A stretch of 64,000 nt of DNA from Akkermansia sp. N21116 (GCF_029854705.2 NZ_CP139035.1:3433180-3497179); one strand, 5' to 3'; shown: positions 9,764 to 20,072, counted from the first letter of the stretch. The notes: generated from the sequence alone by a model not told the origin. Translations and numbers: made by a program.

Positions 9764-11017
9764 TTAAAATCGAAAACTTTTTGTATAGGACAACCCCATT
9801 TTGTACACCTCCATCATCCGTAAGGCCTTGTTCTCCCATGACAGTTCTATTTGCTTTTGATAGCAGGTATCGGACATTTGCTGCAACAAGTCACGGTTGT
9901 CGTATAGCTTTCGGATTTGTGCGGCGAAGTCACGCACGCAGTCTTTGGGATTCGTCAAAGGTATGGTGCAACCGATGGATGAATCCACGACTTCCCCTTG
10001 TCCGCAGGTCTTTAGGCATAACACGGGAAGATTGTTCTTGACGGCCTCCAGCACCACGTGGGGAGTCCCCTCCATGATGCTGGTGAAAAGCAGCAGATCG
10101 GCCTTCCTCATCATCTCCTGGACTTCCTGATTGGACAGCAAGCCATGCCAGACGATTTCAGAATCCACGCCTGATTGCGATGCCATATTCTGATAATGTC
10201 TGGATTCTGCCTCCGATCCGGCTCCTACAATGTGCATTTTTACCGAAATGTCCCTTAATTGCTCCATCGTTGCAATAGCCAATCCCAGTTGCTTCCGGGA
10301 ATCAAATTTCCCCACCCACATCAATTCCAGCCCGGGTTTATGAAAATCATGGAGATTCTCCGGAGAATCATTCTTGCTACATCCCGTTTCATTGATCAGG
10401 ACCACATCCTGATGATGGTATCCTTGAATCACATCCGCGCATCCTTTGGTCGCGGCAATTAGGGCGAATGCCCTGTGGAGTGCCTGTAATACCCGGGGAT
10501 GGTGCTTGCGCTGCCAGTCGTTGATTAAGTTTTTCACACAGGCCTTTATATATTGCGACTTGGAAACTCCTTTCAGAAAAGACAAAGGCATCAGCTCCAT
10601 CCCTCCAATAGGTCCCCAGACAAAAGGAACACCCTCAATCTTCCACAGATAGCCGGGTTCACGAAAACCGATCATATTCAGCTGATGAAGAATGTCTATC
10701 CGATTTTCGGAGACAATCTGCCTAGCTATTTGCAGTGTCTTCTTCTGCCATTTTTGGTAGTACCAATAGAATCTCCAGTCACCCTGGTTCCAGCACATTC
10801 TGCGGATTTTATCCGGAACGGGATGATAATAGAAATGCATATGGTCTCTATAAGGGTGGATGGAGACTGCTTCTTCTATCTCTTTCCTCCACTCGCCCTC
10901 GGTAATGACAAAGAGATTACAATGCTGGGCCAGGCATGAGATCCAGTTCCAGGCCATGCCTGGTTCGCTTCCCCAATGGGGACTACAAGCGTATGCGTTG
11001 ATGAGGACGTTGATCAT
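9764..11017 (-). CDS. glycosyltransferase family 4
   Basis: GT-B glycosyltransferase that probably adds one sugar to the lipid-linked repeat unit at the cytoplasmic face. The N-terminal segment MINVLINAYACSPHWGSEPG, with the GSEPG nucleotide-site loop, fits GT4. The C-terminal half has the E-x7-E motif EGTPHVVLE followed by NNLPVL. The ATG at 11017 is chosen. An upstream in-frame start at 11092 would add 25 residues without similarity and overlap the preceding gene. It is the last gene of the leftward locus and converges with the ABC ATPase across 43 bases without an obvious hairpin. Donor and acceptor are unknown. Confidence 0.85.
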   Translation of the reverse strand: MINVLINAYACSPHWGSEPGMAWNWISCLAQHCNLFVITEGEWRKEIEEAVSIHPYRDHMHFYYHPVPDKIRRMCWNQGDWRFYWYYQKWQKKTLQIARQIVSENRIDILHQLNMIGFREPGYLWKIEGVPFVWGPIGGMELMPLSFLKGVSKSQYIKACVKNLINDWQRKHHPRVLQALHRAFALIAATKGCADVIQGYHHQDVVLINETGCSKNDSPENLHDFHKPGLELMWVGKFDSRKQLGLAIATMEQLRDISVKMHIVGAGSEAESRHYQNMASQSGVDSEIVWHGLLSNQEVQEMMRKADLLLFTSIMEGTPHVVLEAVKNNLPVLCLKTCGQGEVVDSSIGCTIPLTNPKDCVRDFAAQIRKLYDNRDLLQQMSDTCYQKQIELSWENKALRMMEVYKMGLSYTKSFRF

Positions 11018-11070
11018 ATTTCTGTCGATTGAACGGTTTTCACATGGTATCTGTCGTATAAGCCGATACC

Positions 11071-11952
11071 TTATACCTGAATGGTTTCCCACCCGTCTGG
11101 AATGATTTCAGACCACCCTTCAGAATTCATCCACCGGGACGGGGCGATCACAATCTTCTCCGAATGTTGATTAAGCCACGCCCCCCACCAGGAAAACGAA
11201 CTGTTGGCTATGATGTTATGCTTGCAAAGACTCATCAGCTGAATATCACGAAAACTCTCTCTCCCTTTATTCCAGTTTACATATCTTACGTCCGAATTGC
11301 CGAAAATTGCTCCCAAGCACTCTACACACCAGTCAATGTCATCGGAAAAGACGGAATACACTTCGGGAATAATCTTTTCTTTTATATGAGAGATAGCCTT
11401 TTTATAATACTCGATGGTACAAATTCCTGATGTATTGCCAATCTTCAAGTAATCCCCACGTCGTATATGTAATGCAACGGAATTTCTTCGTTGCAGTTCT
11501 TTGCCTAAAGATTCGTTTGGGGAACCAGATTCAAAAGACGGGAAGGTGAACGCTTTCAATACTTCCCGACGGACAGCCTGAAAATAACGTTCTGTCTGCC
11601 AGTAACCTATCAGATACTCGTCCTTGGTATTGGTCAAAACCCGTTCATCATAAGCCATACTTTTCCATTCATATCTCATGGATCTTCTTTTAGGAAACAA
11701 GCGGCACAGCTGCCAAATCCGATAATTCAAGAACGGATAAGCAACCTTCATGACTTCGCTAACAGTCGCTTCGGGTATCGACACGTTAAAGATCCGTTCC
11801 AATTCATAACCATTATGAATAGGGTAACCACGAAAAGCACGTGGATCAATGCGTACTTCTGATACCGATTCATATTGATGTTTGATAGCCAAAGCCAAAG
11901 CATACTGAAACATCTGGTTCCCAAGACCACCGAGAATATTAACTATCTTCAT
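11071..11952 (-). CDS. glycosyltransferase family 11 (alpha-1,2-fucosyltransferase-like)
   Basis: Predicted to transfer L-fucose from GDP-fucose in alpha-1,2 linkage onto the repeat unit. GT11 motifs are clear: GGLGNQMFQYALA at the N-terminus, HIRRGDY in the middle (the GDP-fucose binding HxRRGD), and the C-terminal NSSFSWWGAWLN. At 293 residues it has the usual length for bacterial FutC/WbwK-type enzymes. Its ATG overlaps the stop of the upstream GT4 gene by four bases (ATGA), so the pair should be translationally coupled. A G6 run encodes part of the conserved WWGAW and is not taken as a variable tract. GDP-fucose synthesis genes are not in the window. Confidence 0.92.
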   Translation of the reverse strand: MKIVNILGGLGNQMFQYALALAIKHQYESVSEVRIDPRAFRGYPIHNGYELERIFNVSIPEATVSEVMKVAYPFLNYRIWQLCRLFPKRRSMRYEWKSMAYDERVLTNTKDEYLIGYWQTERYFQAVRREVLKAFTFPSFESGSPNESLGKELQRRNSVALHIRRGDYLKIGNTSGICTIEYYKKAISHIKEKIIPEVYSVFSDDIDWCVECLGAIFGNSDVRYVNWNKGRESFRDIQLMSLCKHNIIANSSFSWWGAWLNQHSEKIVIAPSRWMNSEGWSEIIPDGWETIQV

Positions 11953-13007
11953 AAACAATCAATATTTTTGTGTTTTAATAAATTGGAATAAATTCTTTCC
12001 AGGTGAGCACTAACAACATTTAATGAAAAATGATCTTGAGCATATTTGTATCCATAATTGCTGATGTTTCTCCTGAGTTGTTCATCACAAATCAGTCGTT
12101 CAAGTTGAGTTGCCAATTTATCAGACTCTCCAAATGGAAATGTTAAACAATTCTTACCTTCCTCTATCACATCAGGCAACCCTCCGACGGGCGTTGTTAT
12201 GACCGCTAGGCTATAAGACCATGCTTCCAGTACCACCATTGGGAACCCCTCTACATAAGAACACATACAATAAATAGAAGCATCATGAAATTGTTGATAT
12301 TTACGATCTCCAACAATGTAATCTGTAAATTCTACACGATCATCTACACCAAGTTCTTCTGACATTTGCTTGTATTTGTCTATATTTCCGTTACCCATAA
12401 AAACAACTCTCCAATCCGGATATTTATCTTTCAGACAAGACCAGGCTTTCAGCAATAGATCGGGAGCTTTGTTATCATCTATTGTACCAGCAAAAATGAT
12501 TAGCTTCTTTTTTTGTTCCGAGGGAATGGGTGGGATCATTTCACACGCATTATAAAGAACATCGGTAGGCTTCTGTATATCCATATATGCTTCTTTAAAC
12601 AAGAGCTCCCATTTATGGGAAAGCAACAATATAAGATCGGCTTGCCTAAACCACCATTTAAAAAAAATATCATCTGCATAGGGTACCAATTGATTGCCGA
12701 CATGTACTTCCATAATTATTTTTTTCCTGTATAATCTAGCTACAAGCAACTCAGGCAATTGGATCAACAAGGTGGTTCCCGGAACCATGTGAAAATGGAT
12801 TATATCATATTTCCACATCAGAAACGGGGTTATCATTGCAGCTTTCGTGGCATACCATAATTTCCACAATACATTTCGTTGAATCTGCGTACCTAGCCAA
12901 TAGCAAGAATACTTTTCCCATACCGGCATTTTTTTAATCAATCTTATCGCAGATGATATGCCCCCCCCCGATTTTTTGGAAGTACCAATCATCATAACTT
13001 TGACCAT
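11949..13007 (-). CDS. glycosyltransferase family 4, with a G9 tract near its start
   Basis: GT-B glycosyltransferase of the repeat-unit assembly line. The start MVKVMMIGTSKKSGGGISSAI contains a G9 run coding for the Gly-rich nucleotide-site loop at codons 13-16, and the C-terminal half has E-x7-E as EGFPMVVLE followed by TPVGGLPDV. At 352 residues it is full length and in frame in this sequence. Because the tract lies so early, loss or gain of one G would truncate nearly the whole protein, so this could be an on/off switch. It overlaps the downstream fucosyltransferase by ATGA. Confidence 0.87.
   Translation of the reverse strand: MVKVMMIGTSKKSGGGISSAIRLIKKMPVWEKYSCYWLGTQIQRNVLWKLWYATKAAMITPFLMWKYDIIHFHMVPGTTLLIQLPELLVARLYRKKIIMEVHVGNQLVPYADDIFFKWWFRQADLILLLSHKWELLFKEAYMDIQKPTDVLYNACEMIPPIPSEQKKKLIIFAGTIDDNKAPDLLLKAWSCLKDKYPDWRVVFMGNGNIDKYKQMSEELGVDDRVEFTDYIVGDRKYQQFHDASIYCMCSYVEGFPMVVLEAWSYSLAVITTPVGGLPDVIEEGKNCLTFPFGESDKLATQLERLICDEQLRRNISNYGYKYAQDHFSLNVVSAHLERIYSNLLKHKNIDCL
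12961..12969 (-). repeat. G9 homopolymer tract (coding strand) in the GT4 gene
   Basis: Nine C on the plus strand, G on the coding strand, at codons 13-16 of the gene ending at 11949. It is in frame here. Candidate slipped-strand contingency tract. Confidence 0.7.
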
Positions 13008-13063
13008 AACCTTATGGATATTGTTTTAATTGTATATCAGTTAAACATAAATACCAATCTCCA

Positions 13064-14061
13064 TCACCATGGATTTAGTATTTCTTTCCAATCATAATCC
13101 GAATCTTTAAAAGTCTGCCGCCAAACTTGACCTATACATTTTAATACATACGCAAAAAAGACTACCATTATAAATACTATCAATATTTTCAAAGGAAAAT
13201 ATTTCATCATCGCAAATTCGCGAATTATTATTGACTGAACGATATATATTTCCAGACATAATCCTCCAATAATTCTAATAAACACATAACTAAATTTATT
13301 GTTATAGAGACGCTCTGCATAAATAGTCCGACATAACAAATAAAAAACAAAGTAACACCTAACTGAGGTAATATAACAAGTGGCTTCAAAAACAGAAAAT
13401 AATCCATTTTAGTAATATATGTCAAAATATAATACCCCATAACAGACATAGATAAACCAACGCATATTTTCCATACAGAATAGTTTAAGCCATTTCCCCT
13501 TTGATCAAATTGTATTTTTCCCAACACTCCCCCCATAAACATAGGTATAAAATACAAGCTCCAAATCCATCGATACATCATGTCGGAATCATTCACATTC
13601 ACGAAGAAAAACAAAGCGATATAGGATACCGTTAATATCCCGCTAACAAAGAAACAGATATAACGGCATGATTGTATCGTAATAGCATCCGTTATGATAT
13701 ATTTCTTAATTGGATAGAATAATAAATAGAAAATCATAATACAGGAGACAAAAAATCCACCGCCTGAAATAACTATTTCCGCCATGTTTCTATTACTATG
13801 AAAAAAGCACGCACATACTAATGCCCAAGCAAATACTGTCGGATAAATTCTGTTAATGCGCCGTTTATACCAATTAAAAAAACTCATTTTCTTTTGACTG
13901 AGAAACAGGGTATACCCAGAACAAAAGAAAAACAAACAGTCACCAAACGAACCACCCGTAGCAAACATAGCATATTTTCCGAGCAAGGGATCCAGGTGAG
14001 ACCATGTAATCAGTAGTGCGACCAAACACTTAAGAAGATCAATGCTGTAATCTCGTTCCAT
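13064..14061 (-). pseudogene. membrane O-acyltransferase (acyltransferase 3 family), frameshifted
   Basis: Multi-pass acyltransferase that would put acetyl or another acyl group on the glycan. The 5' part (14061 leftwards) starts [18 protein letters not shown], then FFCSGYTLFLS and YKRRINRIYP, all typical of the family. The family C-terminus (GGLCLEIYIVQSII, the last helix) lies in a different frame that runs from about 13339 to 13064. The frames would join if one T were added to the T6 run (A6 at 13342-13347 on the plus strand), giving about 332 residues. As written, the 5' frame ends at 13228 after about 277 residues. Its ATG overlaps the stop of the preceding hexapeptide transferase (TAATG). 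This may be a sequencing error, decay, or an off state of a variable tract. Confidence 0.7.
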
Positions 14062-14699
14062 TACCGTATTTGCCTGGATTGTTCCAACTGTTCCCGCGTC
14101 AATCTTTTCTCTGCTGGATATAGCCTGCACTCGTGTTCAAGACATTCATCAATGGTAAATCGATATTTGAGGACTTTTGCCGGTACCCCCCCCACTATTG
14201 CATAAGGTGGAACAGACTTGTTTAGTACAGCTCCTGCGGCAATGATACTTCCCCGCCCCACGGTCACTCCGGAAAGTATGGTCACATTGATTCCAAGCCA
14301 ATGATCGCCTTCAAGAATCACATCTTTATCATCACCTGACTTTTTTTCATAATCACCATCAAAAATAAAATGTCCTGTTTTATCAAACCTGTGATTACCC
14401 GATATGATTTTCAAATATGGAGCAATTTCCGTTTTAGGACCGATCAACACTTTGGCTTCAGTTGAATAGATGACAGCATACCGGGCAATTCTCACATTAT
14501 CGGAAATGTGAATATTATGCAGTCCCTTGAAAACCGATGTGGATGGTTTCAAGAGAACATTATGGCCACAGCTCCCCAGGCACTGTTTATAACAGAACGC
14601 AAGGAAACTATCCCAGATAAAAGATATCCCTTCTCGCATCTTAACAAAATAACCCAATAAACGCATATTTTTACAATTTATTTTTACAACATCATTCAC
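14061..14699 (-). CDS. hexapeptide-repeat O-acetyltransferase, with a G8 tract
   Basis: Left-handed beta-helix acetyltransferase (WbbJ/CatB-like), probably using acetyl-CoA to acetylate a sugar. Hexapeptide runs are visible in [37 protein letters not shown] and [19 protein letters not shown], followed by the family-typical [12 protein letters not shown]. The G8 run (14186-14193) encodes the Gly-Gly-Val of that last motif at about residues 169-171, so a slip would replace the C-terminal ~40 residues. It sits 20 bases downstream of the next glycosyltransferase and is coupled to the broken acyltransferase. The acceptor is unknown. Confidence 0.85.
   Translation of the reverse strand: MNDVVKINCKNMRLLGYFVKMREGISFIWDSFLAFCYKQCLGSCGHNVLLKPSTSVFKGLHNIHISDNVRIARYAVIYSTEAKVLIGPKTEIAPYLKIISGNHRFDKTGHFIFDGDYEKKSGDDKDVILEGDHWLGINVTILSGVTVGRGSIIAAGAVLNKSVPPYAIVGGVPAKVLKYRFTIDECLEHECRLYPAEKRLTREQLEQSRQIR
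14186..14193 (-). repeat. G8 homopolymer tract in the hexapeptide transferase gene
   Basis: Eight C on the plus strand (G on the coding strand) in the codons for Gly-Gly-Val near residue 170. It is in frame here. Confidence 0.6.
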
Positions 14700-14719
14700 A
14701 TGCCAATCGACCCGATCAG

Positions 14720-15895
14720 TCAGGAGTTCAAACTGGCACTGAACAGGTGTCGGTCAGAGAGAAAATCATGCAGCTGTTTTCCGCATAACCTGTAATCAAA
14801 ATGTTCCCTCCCCAATTCGAAACCTTTCAGGCCGATCTCAATTGACTTGTCCGGATTGGTTGCAATCCATTCAAAGGAACTGCAAAAGCCGGAAGACGAG
14901 TATTCATTTAGTATGATGTTGACTTTATCCTTGAAATAAGTTTTCACCTCACCTACATCATTTGAAATAATCGCCGTACCAGAAGCCAGATATTCGGCAA
15001 TTTTCTGACTAAACCTGGCCTTATCCTGCTCATAATCAGGATCAAGAGGAACAACCAGCCCTGATGCTGTCCGGTTGAGATACATGAATTCATCGAAAGG
15101 TATTCCATATCTGATTTCCACCAGTCTAGACAGTTTCATATCCTCTATCATACGACAGACATCGTCTATGGCGCCCTGTCCTCCTGCAAGTACCAATATC
15201 AGATGATACTCAGAATGTTGCTTTGCAAAATCACTGAAACCATCTATCACTGTCCGAATTACTCTTATGTATTCAGCAGAAACGCAATACAGAAAAAAAG
15301 ACCCTTTTTTCGTCGGAATTGTAAAATCTGCAAAATCCGCTTCCACAGGAATTTTCAGATAAGGCTTTCTGAATTTCTGTATTCTTCGGATGATATATTC
15401 GCTGATAGGTAATATCGCATCCACGCTATAACCAAATACCCTAGAATATAAGTGATTACCCCATTTTTTCAAGTGGTTCTTATTTAAAAAAGTACCTAAC
15501 CACTCGTGTGAAATGGCCGCTACCCTATAGCCGGCTTTACGTGCAGCGAGAATATTCAAATAATAAAATGGAAGATAGGGAGCTTCTACTATCACCCAAT
15601 TCATCCTTTCCGGGCGATACCATCTTTTCAGATCGGATATCAACCGAGCATTGTTCCTGAAAGGGCTGACATACCATACACCTTTTGCGGGATAATCAAC
15701 GACAGTCCCGATTCCATCCAACTTTGTATACTCCGGTACAGAAATACCCTTTTTCCCAATCGAACCGTTATGTATATAGCAAATGTCTCCTTGTTCGGAA
15801 AGTCCTTTTGCCATGAACTCCACCTTTGTATTACAGGCAGAAAAAGAATATCCATACCCATTGGTACAACCTAAAAATACTATATTATTCAGCAT
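14720..15895 (-). CDS. GT-B glycosyltransferase (family 4-like)
   Basis: Predicted glycosyltransferase of the repeat-unit pathway. The N-terminal Rossmann part begins [19 protein letters not shown]. The C-terminal donor domain carries [19 protein letters not shown], the usual donor-site helix of GT4-like enzymes, although a clear E-x7-E pair is not obvious. At 391 residues it is full length. Its 5' end overlaps the 3' end of the neighbouring acetyltransferase gene by 11 bases, supporting one transcript. Sugar specificity cannot be inferred. Confidence 0.75.
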   Translation of the reverse strand: MLNNIVFLGCTNGYGYSFSACNTKVEFMAKGLSEQGDICYIHNGSIGKKGISVPEYTKLDGIGTVVDYPAKGVWYVSPFRNNARLISDLKRWYRPERMNWVIVEAPYLPFYYLNILAARKAGYRVAAISHEWLGTFLNKNHLKKWGNHLYSRVFGYSVDAILPISEYIIRRIQKFRKPYLKIPVEADFADFTIPTKKGSFFLYCVSAEYIRVIRTVIDGFSDFAKQHSEYHLILVLAGGQGAIDDVCRMIEDMKLSRLVEIRYGIPFDEFMYLNRTASGLVVPLDPDYEQDKARFSQKIAEYLASGTAIISNDVGEVKTYFKDKVNIILNEYSSSGFCSSFEWIATNPDKSIEIGLKGFELGREHFDYRLCGKQLHDFLSDRHLFSASLNS

Positions 15896-16484
15896 AGTCG
15901 ATTTGTTTAATCACTTTACACGGAACTCCGGCAGCCACTACATTTGCAGGAATGTCCTTAGTCACGATACTCCCGGCTCCAATAAGTGAATTTTCCCCGA
16001 TTGTCACACCTTTCAACACCTTGACACCGTAGCCAAGCCAAACGTTGTCACAAATAATGACGGGGGCATCATTACCGACACGTGTATCTCCTTGATGCCA
16101 GTCCGTGTCTGTGATTAATGTATTGGCACCACATCTTACGTGGTTACCTATTTCTATTTTTAGAGCTGCGGCTACCACTGTACCAGAAAATCCGCAGTCG
16201 TTTCCTATTTTTATCTCTGCATTACGGTAAAGTGTTGCAATTATACAAGGTGTATATACCCCAATCAGATTGGAAGAATGGGACGAATTGAAACACGCAT
16301 GGTCTCCAATTACTATTTGAGAGTTTGGGAGCATACGGAATATGGTACATCCTTTGAATTGATTTCCCTTACCGAGCGTTACCCCCCACCACGCAGCCTT
16401 TATTCTACAAATTGCTGTCGAAACCAAACGAGAAATGGTGATTCCCAAAAGATTAATGTAATGTGGGTGAACAAATCTTTTCAT
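15885..16484 (-). CDS. hexapeptide-repeat acetyltransferase (WcaF/Maa-like)
   Basis: Second left-handed beta-helix acetyltransferase of the cassette. Repeats are evident in [38 protein letters not shown] and [16 protein letters not shown]. The stretch TDTDWHQGD contributes the catalytic His region, and the protein ends with [11 protein letters not shown]. At 199 residues it is complete. It overlaps the upstream GT-D-like gene by ATGA and the downstream glycosyltransferase by 11 bases. A G6 run near the 5' end was noted but is short. Confidence 0.85.
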   Translation of the reverse strand: MKRFVHPHYINLLGITISRLVSTAICRIKAAWWGVTLGKGNQFKGCTIFRMLPNSQIVIGDHACFNSSHSSNLIGVYTPCIIATLYRNAEIKIGNDCGFSGTVVAAALKIEIGNHVRCGANTLITDTDWHQGDTRVGNDAPVIICDNVWLGYGVKVLKGVTIGENSLIGAGSIVTKDIPANVVAAGVPCKVIKQIDYAE

Positions 16485-17473
16485 GACCAGTAACAGGCTC
16501 CTTCTACTTTTTGAGCATTCCGAGGCCGTTCGGCATCACTTGGATAAGTCCAATATTCATTGAACAAATCTGTGAATCTCGTATCATCTCCATGATAACG
16601 GCCTTCCCAGCGTTTTCCTTTAATTCCAAAAAGTAGCTGAGCCCCCCCCCCTAAATGCAATGCTTTTTTATTCAACGATTTGGCAAATGCAGCAAGAGGC
16701 AGACCATAAGCTCCACAACCCACTATGAGGAAATCAAAATTGCGTTTGGTAATTTCTTCCTTCATGAAATCCAATGCCTCAAACCAATCTTTAAAAGGAC
16801 TTTTCTCTCCTGCAATAGTCTGCACGGCTTTAATAATCTCCAAATCGAAGTCAGGCAGCATATCCGGATTATTGAACAAATGCCTGCGATGATTTTTATA
16901 TTGAGCCAATATGCTATCCTTGAACGGATGCACTACCAATACTTTCTTACCCTCAAGTATTTTAGTCCAGGGTTGCCGGGCAAAAAACGGATATAAGCTT
17001 TCCAGCTGTACCATCCTGCAGTCTTGGTTGAAGGGCAAAAACTTTTCGGGATAAGAAAAACGGCCACATACATCCATCATCGGTATTTCTTTCAGATACA
17101 ATTCTGCAAATCTTTCGATTTCTACAATTATATTTCCTCCCTTGCCGGAAAAGAACCCTGCATTATTCTGTATTTCATAGAAAGGACGTCCAGTATCGTA
17201 GAAAGGCATTCTGGTATCATCAATAATATAGTCAATACATTTCCTGACATACGAACGGTTCCCATGTACAGTCAAATAGTTTAATACAACGGCAAGTTCA
17301 GATGTCCCTATCCTTCCAATAAAGCAAGCTTTGTCGTTGCTGAACAACTCCGTTAATAGTTGATTGGTCTTTTCCCACTCGTCTGCTTGTGGCCAGGGAT
17401 TGCCCGTAAATTCAACCTTTGTACATTTACGATAGATCTTGCGCAGACCTTTGAGTATTATTTTTTCCATCAT
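16481..17473 (-). CDS. GT-D fold-like protein of polysaccharide loci, with a G10 tract
   Basis: I recognise the type from surface-glycan loci but not a proven activity. It is possibly a metal-dependent GT-D-fold glycosyltransferase. The segment [13 protein letters not shown] near residue 50 resembles the acidic-motif strand of that fold. A later block [20 protein letters not shown] followed by [19 protein letters not shown] is the most conserved-looking part. The G10 run (16642-16651) codes for the Gly-Gly-Gly of LHLGGGAQ at about residues 275-278, so a slip would remove the last ~50 residues. The gene overlaps both neighbours by ATGA. It has no signal peptide or membrane segment. Confidence 0.55.
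   Translation of the reverse strand: MMEKIILKGLRKIYRKCTKVEFTGNPWPQADEWEKTNQLLTELFSNDKACFIGRIGTSELAVVLNYLTVHGNRSYVRKCIDYIIDDTRMPFYDTGRPFYEIQNNAGFFSGKGGNIIVEIERFAELYLKEIPMMDVCGRFSYPEKFLPFNQDCRMVQLESLYPFFARQPWTKILEGKKVLVVHPFKDSILAQYKNHRRHLFNNPDMLPDFDLEIIKAVQTIAGEKSPFKDWFEALDFMKEEITKRNFDFLIVGCGAYGLPLAAFAKSLNKKALHLGGGAQLLFGIKGKRWEGRYHGDDTRFTDLFNEYWTYPSDAERPRNAQKVEGACYWS
16642..16651 (-). repeat. G10 homopolymer tract in the GT-D-like gene
   Basis: Ten C on the plus strand (G on the coding strand), the longest such run in the window. It is in frame here and encodes Gly-Gly-Gly and the first base of Ala. Confidence 0.75.
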
Positions 17474-18741
17474 TTTTCACTTTTTATTTCAGTGTATATT
17501 TCCATCGTGCGATTAGCATTCGTGATGCCATCATGGCGTTCCCTAGCGACTTCTATCCCATTTTTTGACAATTTTCCTGCCAGATCATCATTCCCAAAGA
17601 TTCGGCATATAGCTGCTGCGAGCATTTCGGTTTCCTCAAACCGATAAAGCAATCCGGTTCTTCCGTTCTCGATCATGTCGGGCACACCGCCAACATAGGA
17701 GGCGACTACCGGGCAACCAACCAGTTGAGCCTCACCCAACGAATTAGGTGAATTTTCAATGGAGGACGGACAAACAAACACGTTTGCCTGTCGATATTGC
17801 TCAGCCATACGATCTGCATCAATCATCCCTGTAAAATGAAATCTATCCCTGATCCCATATTTAATCATTAGCGAATTCACGTAGTGGGCAAAGGTTGTGT
17901 ATCTCAATCTGCTTCGGAAGGAGGATGTGTTAAGAAAATCATGACCTGCCACATACACTTCGGTATCAGGATAATCCCGTAAAATGAGAGGCATGGCTTC
18001 TACCAATTTGTGGATGCCTTTGAGGGGTTGGTTGGTCTGGCTAAGAAAGATGCGATGCCGATGGCATTGATTAATATTCCATTTTTCGTTAGCATAAAAT
18101 GCAGGCCGTAAAGTCTCATTGCAGAAATGATACGTTGCGAGAGGATTAATAGCCCACGTATGATCATGATCCCATGTAGTGCGACCGATAATATGATTTA
18201 TTTTACGAAGCAATTCCTCTTCCATGTGACCTTGACGGATATATCTTTTCCGTCCTTTCATGGGCGTTGAAGCAATAAATAAATCATAAAAAGTTATATT
18301 CTTTAACATATCAGATATTCTAATGTCTGCGGTATAGTTTCTCGCACAGCGAGAAACCAGCCCCTGTATGGACACCACTACGTTTGCTGCCCCCACAGCA
18401 TTGACATAGGCCAGGCCATGAGGATATTCACTGCCATGTATATGCACCACATCCGGAGAAAAACGTTGAGCGATTTCCTTCCAGTCTTTTTCTATCGAAG
18501 CATCATAAGTATCACGATAGAGCAACCCAGGTAATGCATAAAAAGTAAATCCTCCAGCTTTTACTTCCTCCCATTGCTTCACACTCTTGATGCGAGAAGC
18601 AATGGCCAGTTCCATACCTGGATCGATTTCTTTTAATTGAAGTGCCAGGGAACGCATCCATCCTCCCGTAAAAGGAGCGGAAATTCCTTTGTGATCAAAA
18701 TATTCTTGAAACAGATTGTTAGCTATCCACAGAATTTTCAT
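17470..18741 (-). CDS. glycosyltransferase family 4
   Basis: GT-B glycosyltransferase of 423 residues. The start MKILWIANNLFQEYFDHKG with a later GGWMRSLA is a typical GT4 acceptor-domain beginning. The donor domain has IFLSQTNQPLKGIHKLVEAM and the E-x7-E motif ENSPNSLGE followed by GCPVVASYVGGVPDMIENG. Its stop overlaps the start of the GT-D-like gene (ATGA). It is separated from the polymerase gene by 41 bases. Specificity is unknown. Confidence 0.88.
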   Translation of the reverse strand: MKILWIANNLFQEYFDHKGISAPFTGGWMRSLALQLKEIDPGMELAIASRIKSVKQWEEVKAGGFTFYALPGLLYRDTYDASIEKDWKEIAQRFSPDVVHIHGSEYPHGLAYVNAVGAANVVVSIQGLVSRCARNYTADIRISDMLKNITFYDLFIASTPMKGRKRYIRQGHMEEELLRKINHIIGRTTWDHDHTWAINPLATYHFCNETLRPAFYANEKWNINQCHRHRIFLSQTNQPLKGIHKLVEAMPLILRDYPDTEVYVAGHDFLNTSSFRSRLRYTTFAHYVNSLMIKYGIRDRFHFTGMIDADRMAEQYRQANVFVCPSSIENSPNSLGEAQLVGCPVVASYVGGVPDMIENGRTGLLYRFEETEMLAAAICRIFGNDDLAGKLSKNGIEVARERHDGITNANRTMEIYTEIKSEK

Positions 18742-18782
18742 GATTATATTGTAATTGTAAAAATCTTCTGTTACAGATCTGA

Positions 18783-20072
18783 TTATTTGCCTTTTACTGG
18801 CTGTAGAAAGTAATAATTACGAATTTCATCATCATTCATATTCCTTACCTTGGGCGACATCAACAAGGCTATCCCCATCCAAATCACCAAAAATTTCAAG
18901 TTGAACGTCAAATGTCCGAACGGATAGAGTTCCAAAAGGCTTAAAAGTATAATGAACCCCAACGCCTTACATAAAGTATTGCGTGACTTGAAAATACCCA
19001 ATAGCGCAGGATAAAGGAGCAGGAGTATGTATGTCCAAGCCAAGAGATATCCCCCTTTTAACACCAGGTTATAATAACCGGTCTCGCTGCCATATCGCCA
19101 TCCATTTAACTTATCATTTTCCAGGAGAGGAAAATAATACCTTCCGTTAAGACCTTTACCTACCCATAATTCTACGTCATTCATTTGGGCTGTCAATGCT
19201 TCGTCTACTTTGGAACGCGAATCATGCATTCCCCGTTTTTTCAAATAATCAAACCCGGAAAAATCAGAAGCCAAATAGACGGTTCCACTTGCCATGACAG
19301 CGGTTAGTATCATCGCAATAATTTTATAACGCCAATTCACCGATTTAATGTAAAAATAAATATTGAAAAGCAATAATGTCCCTATCGTTGCCGAGTTGCC
19401 TCTACGAGCTCCCATCATATTTATCAGCAAAGTAAATAAAAGAGCAACAATATTGATAATCCAAACTTTGGAAGAAACATACTTTCTACATAATGCGACA
19501 AGGGCTATATTGCTATATATTTGTCCATAATATCGGTAATCTTCCGCAGAGGTTTCCCATGACTGGAGTGTTTCTGTGCTTTGTTTGATAGATGAGGACA
19601 AAATTTGATCATAAAATAAGAAGAAAGCAATGATGACAATAATGCTAATGAGAACAGAAGCTTTGACAATGGGACGAAAATCATAATCGCTTATCGGCCA
19701 AAGCAAAAACAAAGGCATAAGATAAGGCAATATGTAAGTAGGTTGAAAAAAATGAAAATTGATCAATCCCTGTATAGTAAACCATTGATAGGGATAATCT
19801 ATCAAATATCCCCTCACAATCATGATGATGCACAAAATCACATAAGAAAAAAACAACCATAAATGCTTACAGGGCAATTGGAAAGACAGGCGATGCCTTG
19901 CCAGATAAAATCCCCGGAAAATAGAACACCACCCCAAATAACATATAGCAGCATATATGAGTTGCATATGAGTGATATTGAGAAATATTATTCCAAGAGA
20001 ATGCAAAAGCATTCCCCAGACTACATAGGAAAAAGGTCTTTTACGGTCGCAAATCGAGAAGCTGAAATTCAT
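18783..20072 (-). CDS. O-antigen/capsule polymerase (Wzy-like)
   Basis: Multi-pass membrane protein of 429 residues with about ten to twelve hydrophobic segments and no soluble enzymatic motif. Position and topology fit the polymerase that joins undecaprenyl-linked repeat units at the outer face of the inner membrane. A large loop between later segments (about residues 265-330, WVGKGLNGRYYFP and YGSETGYYNLVLKGG) resembles the periplasmic loop of the Wzy/WaaL class. The start codon overlaps the upstream pyruvyl transferase stop (ATGA). Wzy proteins share little sequence, so the call rests on topology and context. A WaaL-type ligase is the main alternative. Confidence 0.7.
   Translation of the reverse strand: MNFSFSICDRKRPFSYVVWGMLLHSLGIIFLNITHMQLIYAAICYLGWCSIFRGFYLARHRLSFQLPCKHLWLFFSYVILCIIMIVRGYLIDYPYQWFTIQGLINFHFFQPTYILPYLMPLFLLWPISDYDFRPIVKASVLISIIVIIAFFLFYDQILSSSIKQSTETLQSWETSAEDYRYYGQIYSNIALVALCRKYVSSKVWIINIVALLFTLLINMMGARRGNSATIGTLLLFNIYFYIKSVNWRYKIIAMILTAVMASGTVYLASDFSGFDYLKKRGMHDSRSKVDEALTAQMNDVELWVGKGLNGRYYFPLLENDKLNGWRYGSETGYYNLVLKGGYLLAWTYILLLLYPALLGIFKSRNTLCKALGFIILLSLLELYPFGHLTFNLKFLVIWMGIALLMSPKVRNMNDDEIRNYYFLQPVKGK

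Noticed and set aside
11181..11186. G6 run (coding strand) in the fucosyltransferase gene, with similar G6 runs at 13529-13534, 16382-16387 and 20805-20810
   Set aside because: Too short for efficient slippage and, in the fucosyltransferase, needed to encode the conserved WWGAW.
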